This document shows positions 16,586-24,834 of a DNA stretch of 36,527 nucleotides, piece after piece. A model generated the notes under the pieces. The model was not told the origin of the DNA and ran no database searches. It saw only the letters and a list, made by a program, of their open reading frames with translations. The position numbers were made by a program, and so were the translations under genes. Within the stretch, counting starts at the first letter, position 1. Each line of letters starts with the position of its first letter. The stretch comes from Flavobacteriales bacterium UBA3364. GTDB taxonomy: Bacteria; Bacteroidota; Bacteroidia; Flavobacteriales_F; PHOS-HE28. Where the stretch lies: NCBI GenBank assembly GCA_002360495.1, contig DEQO01000181.1:1-36527 (forward strand), in the 5' to 3' direction.

Positions 16586-19500
16586 CGTTTCAGGAATCTA
16601 CTGCGGGCGATCGGGGAACCCTGTCCATCCAGGAGGATGAGCGAGTACGTTCCGGTCATGAGCCGTTGCAAGGACGCTCCGGTGATGGCATTGCCCTGCG
16701 TTGAAGCATCGATGACCACGCGCCCGAGCGCATCACGGACGACCGCTCGCACAACGGTCCTTTCCGTGGAGCTCCAGTACAGGACATCGTCCACAGGAAT
16801 GGGGTAAACAAAGACCGAACGGGTGTCCCGTAGTACCGTGATCACGTCGGAGAACTCCTCCGAGCCATCTCGGTCCACCATTCGCAAGCGGTAGTAGGAG
16901 AGGCCGCTGGGTGCGTCCGCGTCCAGCAATTCATAGGCGACGGTGCGCATGCTCACTCCGGCGGCTTCAACGGACCCGACGGGCAGGAACGCGCGGCCGT
17001 CCTGCGAACGTTCGACCAGGAAATACGCGCTGTTGCTTTCCGAGGCGGTGCTCCACGTCAGCAAGTTGCCTTCGACCTCGGCCTTGCCCTCGAAGCTGAC
17101 GAGTTCCACCGGCAGCACGCCGATGTCCCCAACGGCCGAAGCGTAGCCATAGAACCACCGGCTGTAACGCTGACCATCGATCATCTTGTGCATGGGATAT
17201 TCCACCCGCAACCGCCATTTGTGGCGGTAGAAGCCCGGCTGTTTGAACACCAGTTCCTTGATCTCGGACCCCTGCAACCCCAAGTCGGTCCAAGCTGCGC
17301 TGTTGGCACTGGAGAGGACACTGTTGGTGATCGGATTGCCTGCGAACGGCTGGCCTTCATGCACCACTTCCCAGCACAGGCGAGCGGTGGTCCGTTGGAT
17401 CGGACTGCGCGCCCGGTGACCGACACCGAAGAACAGGGCATCGGTGAAGTCGGCGCTATTGGTGGAGAGCGGGCTTATGAGATCGGTCAGGTACTGCCTG
17501 GTGAGGCGGTTCACGGCAAGTGCATCATTGCCCCGGTGAAGGAATACCGAGCCTTCATTGGCCAAAGTGGGCGAGGCGTTCGGCGCACCACCCATCGCAT
17601 CGGAGTAACCATCCCCGTCAACGTCGCCACCTCCGGCCACTGCGGCCCCCCAACGCCCTCCCGGGACGTTCTCTTCCACGATGGTGCGGGTGCCGATGCC
17701 TCCAGGTGCCCCGAGGACCACGTAAACAGCCCCTTCATTGGCCTCGCCATTGGCGTAGTTCGGCGCACCGATCACGACGTCCGCATATCCGTCGCCATTG
17801 ACATCGCCGCCTTCGGCTACACTGGTGCCCAGGTTCGCAGCCGCCACGTTGGATTGAATGGTGACGGACCCAGCCACGGTGGTCCCGGCCGGAGAACCGA
17901 AGAACAGGTAGGCGATACCCTCATCGATCTCGGGAACGGAACTGAACGGCGCACCCGCGATGATGTCGAAGAACCCATCGCCGTTCACATCACCGGCCCC
18001 TGCAACACTGGTGCCCAGGCGGCGTCCTGCGATGTTGACCTCCCAGAAGAGTTGCGGGATGACGGGGACTGTGAAGAGGTCGCCAAGAAAGACATAGATG
18101 GCACCTTCCTGTGCCTGACCATTGGAATGGTCCGGAGCACCTACCACCACATCGGAGAACCCATCGCCGTTCACATCGCCTGCGGTACAAACCGCGCTGC
18201 CGAATCCTTCTCCAGCCAGCGATCCAGTGAGTGTTACGTGCGGCACGGGGTCCAAGCCGACCGCATCCCCTTTGTGGATGTAGGCGCTCTCAATGCCGGG
18301 TGCTCCGATGATCACATCGGAGAAGCCGTCGCAGTCCATATCGCCGGCCTTGAAAACGGATGTGCCGAAACCGGACCCAGCCGTCCCATCAAGGACCAAC
18401 GCGGCGGCAGCCGATAGGCCGGCGGGTCCGCCCATGTACAGATAGGCGCGCCCGATACCACCGGACAATGGGGCTCCCACGATGACATCCGCATAGCCGT
18501 CACCGTCCACGTCGCCCGCGCTTGCAACGCTATTGCCGAACGCAGCTCCTGCGATGTCCTCCTCAAGAGTGACGTTCGGGGCGGCGGACAACCCTGCGAT
18601 ACTGCCGTAGTGGACGTAGGCCAGACCTTCACCGGCTTGCCCATTGGATGCACCCGGAGCGCCGAATATGGCATCGGAATAACCATCGCCGTTCACGTCA
18701 CCGGCATTTGCAACGGAAGTACCCAAACGTGCGTTGGTTTGTCCGGAAGAGCGGGAGAAGCCGGGCAACGCGTTCACGTTGTACGTACCGCCATGGTAGA
18801 TATGTGCCGCACCACCACCGGACTGCCCGGAGATCCCCAGGACGATGTCGCTGTACCCATCGCCGTTGACATCACCGGCGACACTCACCGATTCGCCCAT
18901 TTGGGCATTGTTCGAATTGGATTCGAAGCGGAGGTAAGCCGATGAGCCGACCCCGGTGGCCGATCCCAAATAGAGGAACGAAGCACCCTCCTGAGCTTGG
19001 CCATTGCTGAACTGGGTGGCCCCCACGATCACATCGGCGTATCCATCGCCGTTCACATCACCGGCGGTGGATACACTCCTGCCGAAGAACGCCGACTCCT
19101 GGTTGATCTGCAGGGTGGCCGCGGGAACGGTGACGACCCCGGCGGCTGAGCCGTGGAAGATGAAGGCGACCCCCTCATAGGATTCGGTACCGACACTATC
19201 GCGCCAATCCCCGATGATGATATCACTGTAGCCATCGGCGTTCACATCGCCCGCCGTAGAGACAGCCCAGCCTGTGCGGACGCTGTAGCCTTGCGTGTTG
19301 AAGGTGAGGATCGGGGCCGGATTGGCCCCGGCCCCGAGCGCGTTAGCACTACCGTGGTAGATGAAGATCCCTCCCTGGTCGCAATTCACGGCTGCGGTAG
19401 GCGGAGGACATGGCGGTCCTAGTTCGTACCGGTGTGCTCCGACGATGACATCGTTGTATCCATCGCCGTTCACATCGCCGGCCGGTGCGATGCATCCCCC

Positions 19501-20751
19501 GAACTGCGAGGCGGTTTGGTTGCGTTCCAACCGATGTCGGAACACCGGGTTGATGCCCGTGGCCGAGCCAAGGAAGATCCAGGCTACGCCTTCGTTGAAC
19601 TGTCCATAGGCCGCCAAGAACCCTCCCGTTCCCACATCACTGTATCCGTCACCGTTGATATCGCCCAATCCTGCGACGCTGTACCCCATGTAGTTGTCGG
19701 TCGCGTTGGACTGCAGGATCACGGCGGGCACAGTGGATACCCCGGCTGCCGAGCCGTGGAAGATGAACACCGCACCTTCCTTGTTGGTGGCCGCATTATC
19801 CTCCCAGGTCTGTGCTCCCACAGCGAGATCGCTGAAGCCATCCCCGTTCACGTCCCCGGCTCCGTCCAGTGAGAACCCGAACGATGCGTTGGCCTGGTCC
19901 GCTTGCAGTATGACCGACGCGGCTGCCGGTATCCCGGTGGATGCGCCGTAGTATACGTACACCAATCCTTCGCTCGCTTCACCGGAACTGGCGGTGTATG
20001 CACCCACCGCTACATCACTGTATCCGTCCCCGTTCAGGTCTCCAGCACTGGCAACGCTATACCCGAAGTTACCTCCTAACGTGGGCAGCAGGATGCGGTC
20101 CACGGTGGTCGAGATGGGATCCACGGTGATGGGGTAGACCGCGTTCCGGTCATCCACCGCGATCACGACCTGATCGGCATCAGCGGCCAACCGCATGGTC
20201 GAGGCAAGTGAAGTTCCACAGGCGTCCCAAACGTGAAGATCACGGTAAGCATGTCGAAAATGGCCCCGATCGTCCCTGAAAGCAATGCCGTTGCCCCGCT
20301 CCTGTTCGGGGCACAGTGATGAACGGATATCGAGCATGATCTTCAGTGAGCCGGTGCCCCGGGGTCTTTCCTGGATGAGGAAATTCTGTCGGATACCTTG
20401 GTCCGATGCGATGTACTCGACATTCCAAGCGCCGCCTTTCCAAATCACCGTCGTGCTGTCGTGGTGGACCGTACCGGGCATCCATTCGATCGATCGTTCG
20501 TTGTCCCTCTGCATGCCAGCCACACTGATGCGTGTTTCCCACTCGGGAACGACCATGGGACCACGGACCGAAAGGCCTTTCCCATCGACCGCTACGGAAA
20601 GATCCAGCAGGGGCAGGAAGGCCTGTTGGTGGAGCCCATTCTTGCTCGGGATGAAGTACGTCGGGGACGGGCGTTCGTCCAAGCCCGCACCCAAGGCGCT
20701 GCACACGATACAACTGGCCGTACCGATCAGAAAGAGGGTCCGGGGCGACAA
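16582..20751 (-). CDS. Giant FG-GAP repeat protein with T9SS tail
   Basis: About 1389 aa from TTG at 20751. The only upstream ATG (20877) lies before a TACTTTTG promoter box, so it was not chosen. LSPRTLFLIGTASCIVCSA is a good signal peptide. About 190 residues of N-terminal domain end in AVYPITVDP. Then come 14 FG-GAP (integrin-alpha-like) repeats, each with a calcium-loop motif such as AGDVNGDGYSDVIVGA. A jelly-roll-like linker (LPVELVSFEGKAEVEGNLLTW) and a T9SS type A domain (VYPIPVDDVLYW, MTGTYSLILLDGQG, RFLKR) finish it. One repeat has DMDCDG instead of DVNGDG. It is probably an exported Ca-binding propeller protein for adhesion or surface binding; the ligand is unknown. Confidence 0.87.
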   Translation of the reverse strand: MSPRTLFLIGTASCIVCSALGAGLDERPSPTYFIPSKNGLHQQAFLPLLDLSVAVDGKGLSVRGPMVVPEWETRISVAGMQRDNERSIEWMPGTVHHDSTTVIWKGGAWNVEYIASDQGIRQNFLIQERPRGTGSLKIMLDIRSSLCPEQERGNGIAFRDDRGHFRHAYRDLHVWDACGTSLASTMRLAADADQVVIAVDDRNAVYPITVDPISTTVDRILLPTLGGNFGYSVASAGDLNGDGYSDVAVGAYTASSGEASEGLVYVYYGASTGIPAAASVILQADQANASFGFSLDGAGDVNGDGFSDLAVGAQTWEDNAATNKEGAVFIFHGSAAGVSTVPAVILQSNATDNYMGYSVAGLGDINGDGYSDVGTGGFLAAYGQFNEGVAWIFLGSATGINPVFRHRLERNQTASQFGGCIAPAGDVNGDGYNDVIVGAHRYELGPPCPPPTAAVNCDQGGIFIYHGSANALGAGANPAPILTFNTQGYSVRTGWAVSTAGDVNADGYSDIIIGDWRDSVGTESYEGVAFIFHGSAAGVVTVPAATLQINQESAFFGRSVSTAGDVNGDGYADVIVGATQFSNGQAQEGASFLYLGSATGVGSSAYLRFESNSNNAQMGESVSVAGDVNGDGYSDIVLGISGQSGGGAAHIYHGGTYNVNALPGFSRSSGQTNARLGTSVANAGDVNGDGYSDAIFGAPGASNGQAGEGLAYVHYGSIAGLSAAPNVTLEEDIAGAAFGNSVASAGDVDGDGYADVIVGAPLSGGIGRAYLYMGGPAGLSAAAALVLDGTAGSGFGTSVFKAGDMDCDGFSDVIIGAPGIESAYIHKGDAVGLDPVPHVTLTGSLAGEGFGSAVCTAGDVNGDGFSDVVVGAPDHSNGQAQEGAIYVFLGDLFTVPVIPQLFWEVNIAGRRLGTSVAGAGDVNGDGFFDIIAGAPFSSVPEIDEGIAYLFFGSPAGTTVAGSVTIQSNVAAANLGTSVAEGGDVNGDGYADVVIGAPNYANGEANEGAVYVVLGAPGGIGTRTIVEENVPGGRWGAAVAGGGDVDGDGYSDAMGGAPNASPTLANEGSVFLHRGNDALAVNRLTRQYLTDLISPLSTNSADFTDALFFGVGHRARSPIQRTTARLCWEVVHEGQPFAGNPITNSVLSSANSAAWTDLGLQGSEIKELVFKQPGFYRHKWRLRVEYPMHKMIDGQRYSRWFYGYASAVGDIGVLPVELVSFEGKAEVEGNLLTWSTASESNSAYFLVERSQDGRAFLPVGSVEAAGVSMRTVAYELLDADAPSGLSYYRLRMVDRDGSEEFSDVITVLRDTRSVFVYPIPVDDVLYWSSTERTVVRAVVRDALGRVVIDASTQGNAITGASLQRLMTGTYSLILLDGQGSPIARSRFLKR
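17580..20060 (-). repeat. Coding tandem repeats (14 FG-GAP units)
   Basis: A motif close to ATCGCCGTTCACATC (plus-strand reading) recurs roughly every 165-210 bp. It encodes the D-x-N-G-D-G calcium loop of the FG-GAP units. The units differ enough at the DNA level that recent uniform expansion is unlikely, but the shared core could still allow recombination. Confidence 0.85.
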
Positions 20752-20791
20752 TGGAAGCTGCTTTGTCCTTGGGAAAGAAGAACTTACACTG

Positions 20792-20799
20792 CAAAAGTA
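20792..20799 (-). promoter_or_regulatory. -7 box for the FG-GAP gene
   Basis: Minus-strand TACTTTTG matches TAnnTTTG exactly. It lies 40 nt before the TTG start and downstream of the in-frame ATG at 20877, which decides against that ATG. Confidence 0.5.
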
Positions 20800-20844
20800 G
20801 CCTGTAACGGAACCGCGATCCACGTGGCCGATGGAGTTACCAAC

Positions 20845-20852
20845 TACCTTTG
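20845..20852 (+). promoter_or_regulatory. -7 box for the DUF2279 gene
   Basis: TACCTTTG is an exact match to TAnnTTTG and ends 6 nt before the ATG at 20859, implying a leaderless or nearly leaderless mRNA. Confidence 0.5.
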
Positions 20853-20858
20853 TTCGAT

Positions 20859-21812
20859 ATGACGTTGGAAAGCCCAACTGGTTGTTTTTCCGGGACTTTG
20901 GTGGGGTTGTTGTCGGTCACATTGACGGCGGCCCAGGTTACGGACCCTACCGGTCCGGTCACTTCTGGAAGTCGCGCGGGGCTGGATACGTTGAAAGGCA
21001 CACAGGGTTCCTGCCGTACATGGACAGCTGTAGCGGCGGGAGGAGTGATGTTGGGTACCTACGCCCTCCTGGACCAAGCATGGTACGCGCAGTACGACCG
21101 CTCCCCATTGCACAGTTTCGATGATTCCGGGGAATGGATGCAGATGGACAAGGCGGGGCATGTGTTCAGCGCGTATACCCTTGGGCGTTGGGGTCACGCG
21201 AGTTGGCAGCGCTGCGGGGTGGATGAACGGGAAGCCATCCTGATCGGGGGGGGGATGGGGTTCCTCTTTCTAACGGGCGTTGAGATCCTGGACGGCACAT
21301 CGGCAGGTTGGGGATTTTCCTGGTCCGATATGGCTGCGAACGCTGCCGGAGCAGGGCTCTTCATGGGACAACAAGCGGGATGGGGCGAACAACGGATCTA
21401 CGTCAAGTTCTCTTCGCACCCGACCAGTTACGCAGAACAGCATCCGGAGCTGCTCGGCGAAGGAACGGGCGAACGGATCTTGAAGGATTACAATGGCCAG
21501 ACCATCTGGCTCAGCACAAACCTGTGGAGCTTCAGGAAGGGGTCGGACCTGCCGGAATGGTTGAGTTTGGGGTTCGGTTATGGTGCAGAAGGAATGGTGA
21601 GCGCCCATCCACAAGATCCGGAAAATTCGACCACCGACCTGGAAAGTTACCGCCAGTACTTCCTATCACCTGATGTGGACCTCACCCGCATCAAGACGAA
21701 GTCGAAGTTCCTCCGTACTGTCCTGTTCGTGCTCAACGGGATCAAGGTGCCTATGCCTGCACTGGAATTCCGGTCGAACGGTCGCGTCCTGGCGCACGGT
21801 CTGTATTTCTAA
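20859..21812 (+). CDS. DUF2279-family envelope protein
   Basis: 317 aa from ATG at 20859; a TTG three codons earlier overlaps the promoter box. A signal peptide (GTLVGLLSVTLTAAQ) is followed by a membrane-like segment (VAAGGVMLGTYALL) and the motif DKAGHVFSAYTLGRW, the D-K-x-x-H pattern of the DUF2279/YfiM group. Further hydrophobic segments follow (ILIGGGMGFLFLTGVEIL, MAANAAGAGLFMG). The last third looks beta-rich. Members are Bacteroidota envelope proteins of unknown function. The gene contains a run of nine G (21246-21254) in its middle, and its frame is intact. It is divergent from the FG-GAP gene. Confidence 0.8.
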   Translation: MTLESPTGCFSGTLVGLLSVTLTAAQVTDPTGPVTSGSRAGLDTLKGTQGSCRTWTAVAAGGVMLGTYALLDQAWYAQYDRSPLHSFDDSGEWMQMDKAGHVFSAYTLGRWGHASWQRCGVDEREAILIGGGMGFLFLTGVEILDGTSAGWGFSWSDMAANAAGAGLFMGQQAGWGEQRIYVKFSSHPTSYAEQHPELLGEGTGERILKDYNGQTIWLSTNLWSFRKGSDLPEWLSLGFGYGAEGMVSAHPQDPENSTTDLESYRQYFLSPDVDLTRIKTKSKFLRTVLFVLNGIKVPMPALEFRSNGRVLAHGLYF

Positions 21813-21994
21813 GTGACGGTCCGGGATCTCTTGTACGAAGGTCGTTGAGGCTGTTTTCCGGTCAGCCGCCGGAAGATCATCGCTATGTGACCGGCCACGG
21901 TCCCCGAACAGGGGCTGCTCACGGGACTATACTCCGGTGAAGCGTGGACGGAAAGGAGGCGGGAGAGCCGGTTTGAGGAGATCCCGTACAGGTC
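21813..21994. other. Gap between DUF2279 and NUDIX genes
   Basis: 182 bp between two convergent genes with no convincing gene. TTCCGG and CCGGAA (about 21858-21875) can pair into a short stem and may form a weak terminator. Nothing else was recognised. Confidence 0.4.
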
Positions 21995-22555
21995 CTAAGG
22001 CTTCAAGGAACCGTCGAGGAGCATCAACTTCACTTTCATCACGGCTGCGATGGTGAGGCTATCGCGTACCTCGCCGCGCATGACCATGTCGAAGAGTTCG
22101 CTGAACGGGAGCTTGCGCATCGCCAGTTCCTCGTTGTGGTCCGGTTCGGGTTCGAAGAATGTCAGCCCCTGTGCCACGTAGAGGATCGCTTCTTCATCGC
22201 TCGCGGAATTGCTCAGGTCCATATGCAGGATCGGGGTCCATCGCTCGGCCTCGATGCCCACCTCCTCCCGCAACTCCCGCCTGGCGCTGTCCAGCGGCGG
22301 CCTGTCACGTTTGCCTCCGCCCTCGGGGATCTCCCAGCTATAGGCTCCCATCGGATAACGGTACTGCCCGACGATCCACGTGTTCAGGTGCTCATCGAGC
22401 GGAACGATGCCCACGGCGAGGTTCTTGAAATGGATCACGCCGTAGATGCCGGGGGTACCACTAGGGTCGATCACATCATGATGGCTCACCGAGATCCAGG
22501 GGGTGCTGTAGCGTTCCTCTACGCTCAAGGTCTTCCAAGGGCCGCGCTCTTCCAT
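21995..22555 (-). CDS. NUDIX hydrolase, ADP-ribose pyrophosphatase-like
   Basis: 186 aa from MEERGPWKTLS; a start at 22594 would lie beyond the promoter box. The NUDIX box spans about 79-101 (GGGKRDRPPLDSARRELREE, then VGI). The catalytic REL-REE-VG core is intact, while the first glutamate of the classical G-x5-E spacing is Arg here. WEIPEGGG just before the box is typical of nucleotide-sugar or ADP-ribose pyrophosphatases, which split a nucleoside diphosphate linked to another group and act in the cytoplasm. The substrate is not determined. It is divergent from the Smr gene across a 79-bp region with a box for each direction. Confidence 0.88.
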   Translation of the reverse strand: MEERGPWKTLSVEERYSTPWISVSHHDVIDPSGTPGIYGVIHFKNLAVGIVPLDEHLNTWIVGQYRYPMGAYSWEIPEGGGKRDRPPLDSARRELREEVGIEAERWTPILHMDLSNSASDEEAILYVAQGLTFFEPEPDHNEELAMRKLPFSELFDMVMRGEVRDSLTIAAVMKVKLMLLDGSLKP

Positions 22556-22573
22556 GTGTTCTTCAGTGGTGGT

Positions 22574-22581
22574 CGAAGATA
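22574..22581 (-). promoter_or_regulatory. -7 box for the NUDIX gene
   Basis: Minus-strand TATCTTCG, one change from TAnnTTTG, lies 18 nt before the ATG at 22555. Confidence 0.4.
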
Positions 22582-22622
22582 GCCGAGCGAGCACGCGGAA
22601 AGGAGCAAGGTGTGCCGCCCCG

Positions 22623-22630
22623 TACTTTTA
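22623..22630 (+). promoter_or_regulatory. -7 box for the Smr gene
   Basis: TACTTTTA, one mismatch in the last position, ends 4 nt before the ATG at 22635. Confidence 0.35.
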
Positions 22631-22634
22631 CGCC

Positions 22635-23216
22635 ATGGCGGCGGTGAAATTGAAGGTCGGGGACAGGGTCGCCTTCGTGGATGAGGTAGGCGGTGGTGTG
22701 GTGCTTGAAACACCGATCGCGGGGCGGGTCCGTGTCCGGACCGATGATGGTTTCGTTCTGATCCGCAGCGTGAAGGAACTGGTGCCGTATGATCCAGCGC
22801 AGATCAAGCAAGCATATCGTGTGAGCGATCACCAGGCGAGCATGGTGGCGGCGAACGATGTCATGGAGGAGAATCGGAGGAAGCGCCGCAGCAGCAAGCC
22901 GGGCAAAACGCCCAGGAAACCGGAGGACGCCGGCGTCGCCGAGGTGGACCTGCACTTGCACGAGCTTGTCGAGGATGAGACCCGCCTGAGCCAAGGCGAG
23001 CGGTTGAGCTATCAACTGGCCTATTTCGAGCGCACGCTGGAAGCGGCGATCCGCGATGGCAAACGCAAGCTGATCGTGATCCACGGGGTGGGAGAGGGTG
23101 TGCTTCGCGAAGAAGTGCGGAAAATGCTCCAGTTCTACGATGGCGTTCGTTTCCACGATGCGGATATGGGGCGCTATGGTGCCGGTGCCACGGAAGTGCT
23201 GATCTTGCGGCACTGA
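22635..23216 (+). CDS. Smr-domain protein with DUF2027-like N-terminus
   Basis: 193 aa. The N-terminal ~50 residues (LKVGDRVAFVDEVGGGVVLE) form a small beta domain like the start of DUF2027 proteins. A basic linker (ENRRKRRSSKPGKTPRKP) leads to a complete Smr domain at about 104-191: DLHLHELVED with the conserved D-L-H at 105-107, and IHGVGEGVLREEV at 149-161. Smr domains bind or nick nucleic acids, and free-standing members have been linked to collided-ribosome rescue and mRNA cleavage. Here the role is inferred from the domain only. The RNase P RNA begins 15 nt after the stop, on the same strand. Confidence 0.88.
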   Translation: MAAVKLKVGDRVAFVDEVGGGVVLETPIAGRVRVRTDDGFVLIRSVKELVPYDPAQIKQAYRVSDHQASMVAANDVMEENRRKRRSSKPGKTPRKPEDAGVAEVDLHLHELVEDETRLSQGERLSYQLAYFERTLEAAIRDGKRKLIVIHGVGEGVLREEVRKMLQFYDGVRFHDADMGRYGAGATEVLILRH

Positions 23217-23231
23217 AGAGTTCATTGACAT

Positions 23232-23637
23232 CCTGTGCATCGCCCCACCGTTGCATTCGCCGAAAGGTGGGTGCAGAGGAAAGTCCGGGCAGCGAAGGGC
23301 AGCGTGCTTCCTAACGGGAAGGGGTCCACTTGGGAACGGGTGGGCCACAGACAGTGCCGCAGAAAGGGAAACCGCCTGCCGCAAGGTGGGTAAGGATGAA
23401 AAGGTGCGGTAAGAGCGCACCAGTGTCCTGGTGACAGGGCAGCTTGGTAAACCTCACGCGCTGAAAGACCATGTATACCGGCTGCTTCGTATCGCCGAAG
23501 CGAGGAAAGCCCGTCCTCCTGGAGCATTCCGGGGTCCGGAGGGTAGGTCGATAGATCCCGCCGGCAACGGCGGGGCCAGATAGATGGTGGGGACCCTCCG
23601 CAAGGTGGGTACAGGACCCGGCTTATAGATGCACAGG
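23232..23637 (+). ncRNA. rnpB: RNase P RNA, bacterial class A
   Basis: The catalytic RNA that trims 5' leaders from tRNA precursors. Stem P1 is formed by CCTGTGCATC (23232-23241) and GATGCACAGG (23628-23637), giving about 406 nt. The conserved GAGGAAAGTCCGGGC block is at about 23275-23290. ACAGACAGTGCCGC, the GAGCGCACCAG segment, GGTAAACC and a 3' AGATAGATGG...ACAGGACCCGGCTTATAG block occur in the normal order. ACAGGAC replaces the more usual ACAGAAC near the 3' end. A strong terminator follows 8 nt later. No clear promoter box lies in the 15 nt after the Smr gene, so transcription may start inside that gene or read through from it. Confidence 0.96.
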
Positions 23638-23645
23638 CCTTTCAT

Positions 23646-23690
23646 GAAGGGTCCCTTCCCGGCAGTTGCCGCGGAGGGGGCCCTTCGCCT
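23646..23690 (+). terminator. Terminator of rnpB
   Basis: GAAGGGTCCC (23646-23655) pairs with GGGGGCCCTTC (23676-23686) allowing G-U pairs, followed by GCCTTTTCG. Confidence 0.75.
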
Positions 23691-23829
23691 TTTCGTGGAC
23701 CGTTGGAGCGGAATGCGACGTAGCCGCGCTTTCCGCCCCGCCGAAGGCACCTTACCGGGCCCGGGTGGGACACCGAATGGACAACGCGCGCATTCTTCCG
23801 GTAACATGTGTTGTGGTTCTTGCACCTTC

Positions 23830-23837
23830 TACCTTCG
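23830..23837 (+). promoter_or_regulatory. -7 box for the SGNH-like gene
   Basis: TACCTTCG lies 6 nt before the ATG at 23844. TTG at 23811-23813 is a possible -33 element. Confidence 0.45.
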
Positions 23838-23843
23838 GCCGCG

Positions 23844-24794
23844 ATGGGCACCGATCGAACTTCACGGTTGCGGCGTTGGCGCTGGCCGATCGGGATACTT
23901 GCGTTCCTGGTCCTTGCTGAGATCTTCCTACGCACCTACTACGGTTTTTGCGATGCTGTACTGCTGCGCGAGGATCCGCACTACGAGTACATCGCCGAAC
24001 CGTCCCAGGATCGATGGAGGTTCCGCCACCACATCCGCTACAACTCGCTTTCCATGCGTTCCGAAGAACCGGACAGCGCGGCTGTGGTCCTGCTCGGTTG
24101 TGGCGATTCGGTGATCAATGGCGGTGTACTCACCGACCAGGATTCGCTGGCCACCACGTTGCTTTCCGACCGTCTCTCGGAGACGTTCAAGAGGAAGGTC
24201 CAGGTCCTGAACATCTCCGCCGGTAGCTGGGGCCCGGACAACTGCACGGCCTACCTGGAGCATACAACGGTGCCCACTGCCAAAGCGATCGTATTGTTCG
24301 TCAGTTCACATGACGCGCACGACAACATGAGCTTCAAGAAGGTGGTTGGCGTGAAAGCCGGCTTTCCGAAGGAGCAATACAGGAGCGCCATTGTCGAACT
24401 CGTGGACCGCTACCTCCTTCCGAAGATCTGGAAGCGGAACACCGGCTTGGACAGCGATCTCGGGATCGACAAGCACGAAGAAGCCTTCAATCCAGGTTTT
24501 ACGGGTATGAAGGAATACGCGGAAACACGGGGCATTCCGTTCGTGATCTTCCTTCATGCCGAGGCCTCGGAGATACGGTCCGGCGTGTACAACGCGCAAG
24601 GACAGGAGATCATTCGCTTTGCGCGGGAATACGGCATTCCACTTGTGATGGACCTCGACCACGGTGTCGGGACCGACCTGTTGCGCGACAAGATCCACCC
24701 CGATGAAGGAGGGCAGCGAAAGATGGCGGAGATCCTGTTCAGGGATATCATGCAGCGCCCGGAACAGTATGGCCTCGCCGGCCCCCAGGAGTAG
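23844..24794 (+). CDS. Membrane-anchored SGNH/GDSL-like hydrolase
   Basis: 316 aa. A basic N-terminus (RTSRLRRWRW) precedes one membrane helix (IGILAFLVLAEIFL, about 17-30), so the rest should be periplasmic. The nucleophile block is LLGCGDSVINGG with S89 in G-D-S. NISAGSWGPDN (123-133) supplies the block II glycine. FVSSHDAHDN (152-161) stands where G-x-N-D is normal, and DKIHPDEGG (282-290) supplies the terminal Asp/His. SGNH enzymes act on esters, often acetyl groups of polysaccharides or lipids; the substrate here is unknown. Start chosen for the box at 23830 and the conserved membrane anchor. It ends shortly before a pair of secreted proteins with their own promoter. Confidence 0.75.
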   Translation: MGTDRTSRLRRWRWPIGILAFLVLAEIFLRTYYGFCDAVLLREDPHYEYIAEPSQDRWRFRHHIRYNSLSMRSEEPDSAAVVLLGCGDSVINGGVLTDQDSLATTLLSDRLSETFKRKVQVLNISAGSWGPDNCTAYLEHTTVPTAKAIVLFVSSHDAHDNMSFKKVVGVKAGFPKEQYRSAIVELVDRYLLPKIWKRNTGLDSDLGIDKHEEAFNPGFTGMKEYAETRGIPFVIFLHAEASEIRSGVYNAQGQEIIRFAREYGIPLVMDLDHGVGTDLLRDKIHPDEGGQRKMAEILFRDIMQRPEQYGLAGPQE

Positions 24795-24822
24795 GGTACG
24801 GGGTTTGCAGTGGCGCACCCGA

Positions 24823-24830
24823 TAACTTTG
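24823..24830 (+). promoter_or_regulatory. -7 box for the secreted pair
   Basis: TAACTTTG, an exact TAnnTTTG match, ends 4 nt before the GTG start at 24835. Confidence 0.5.
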
Positions 24831-24834
24831 TCCC

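Noticed and set aside
17188..18417. 409-codon plus-strand frame opposite the FG-GAP gene
   Set aside because: Created by the periodic codon pattern of the FG-GAP repeats on the other strand.
17580..20060. Regularly spaced short repeat resembling a CRISPR array
   Set aside because: The period is about 165-210 bp, the repeats are inexact and in frame, and they encode the calcium loop of FG-GAP units.
23454..23935. Minus-strand frames across the RNase P RNA and its downstream region
   Set aside because: They overlap a certain structural RNA and have no recognisable protein features.
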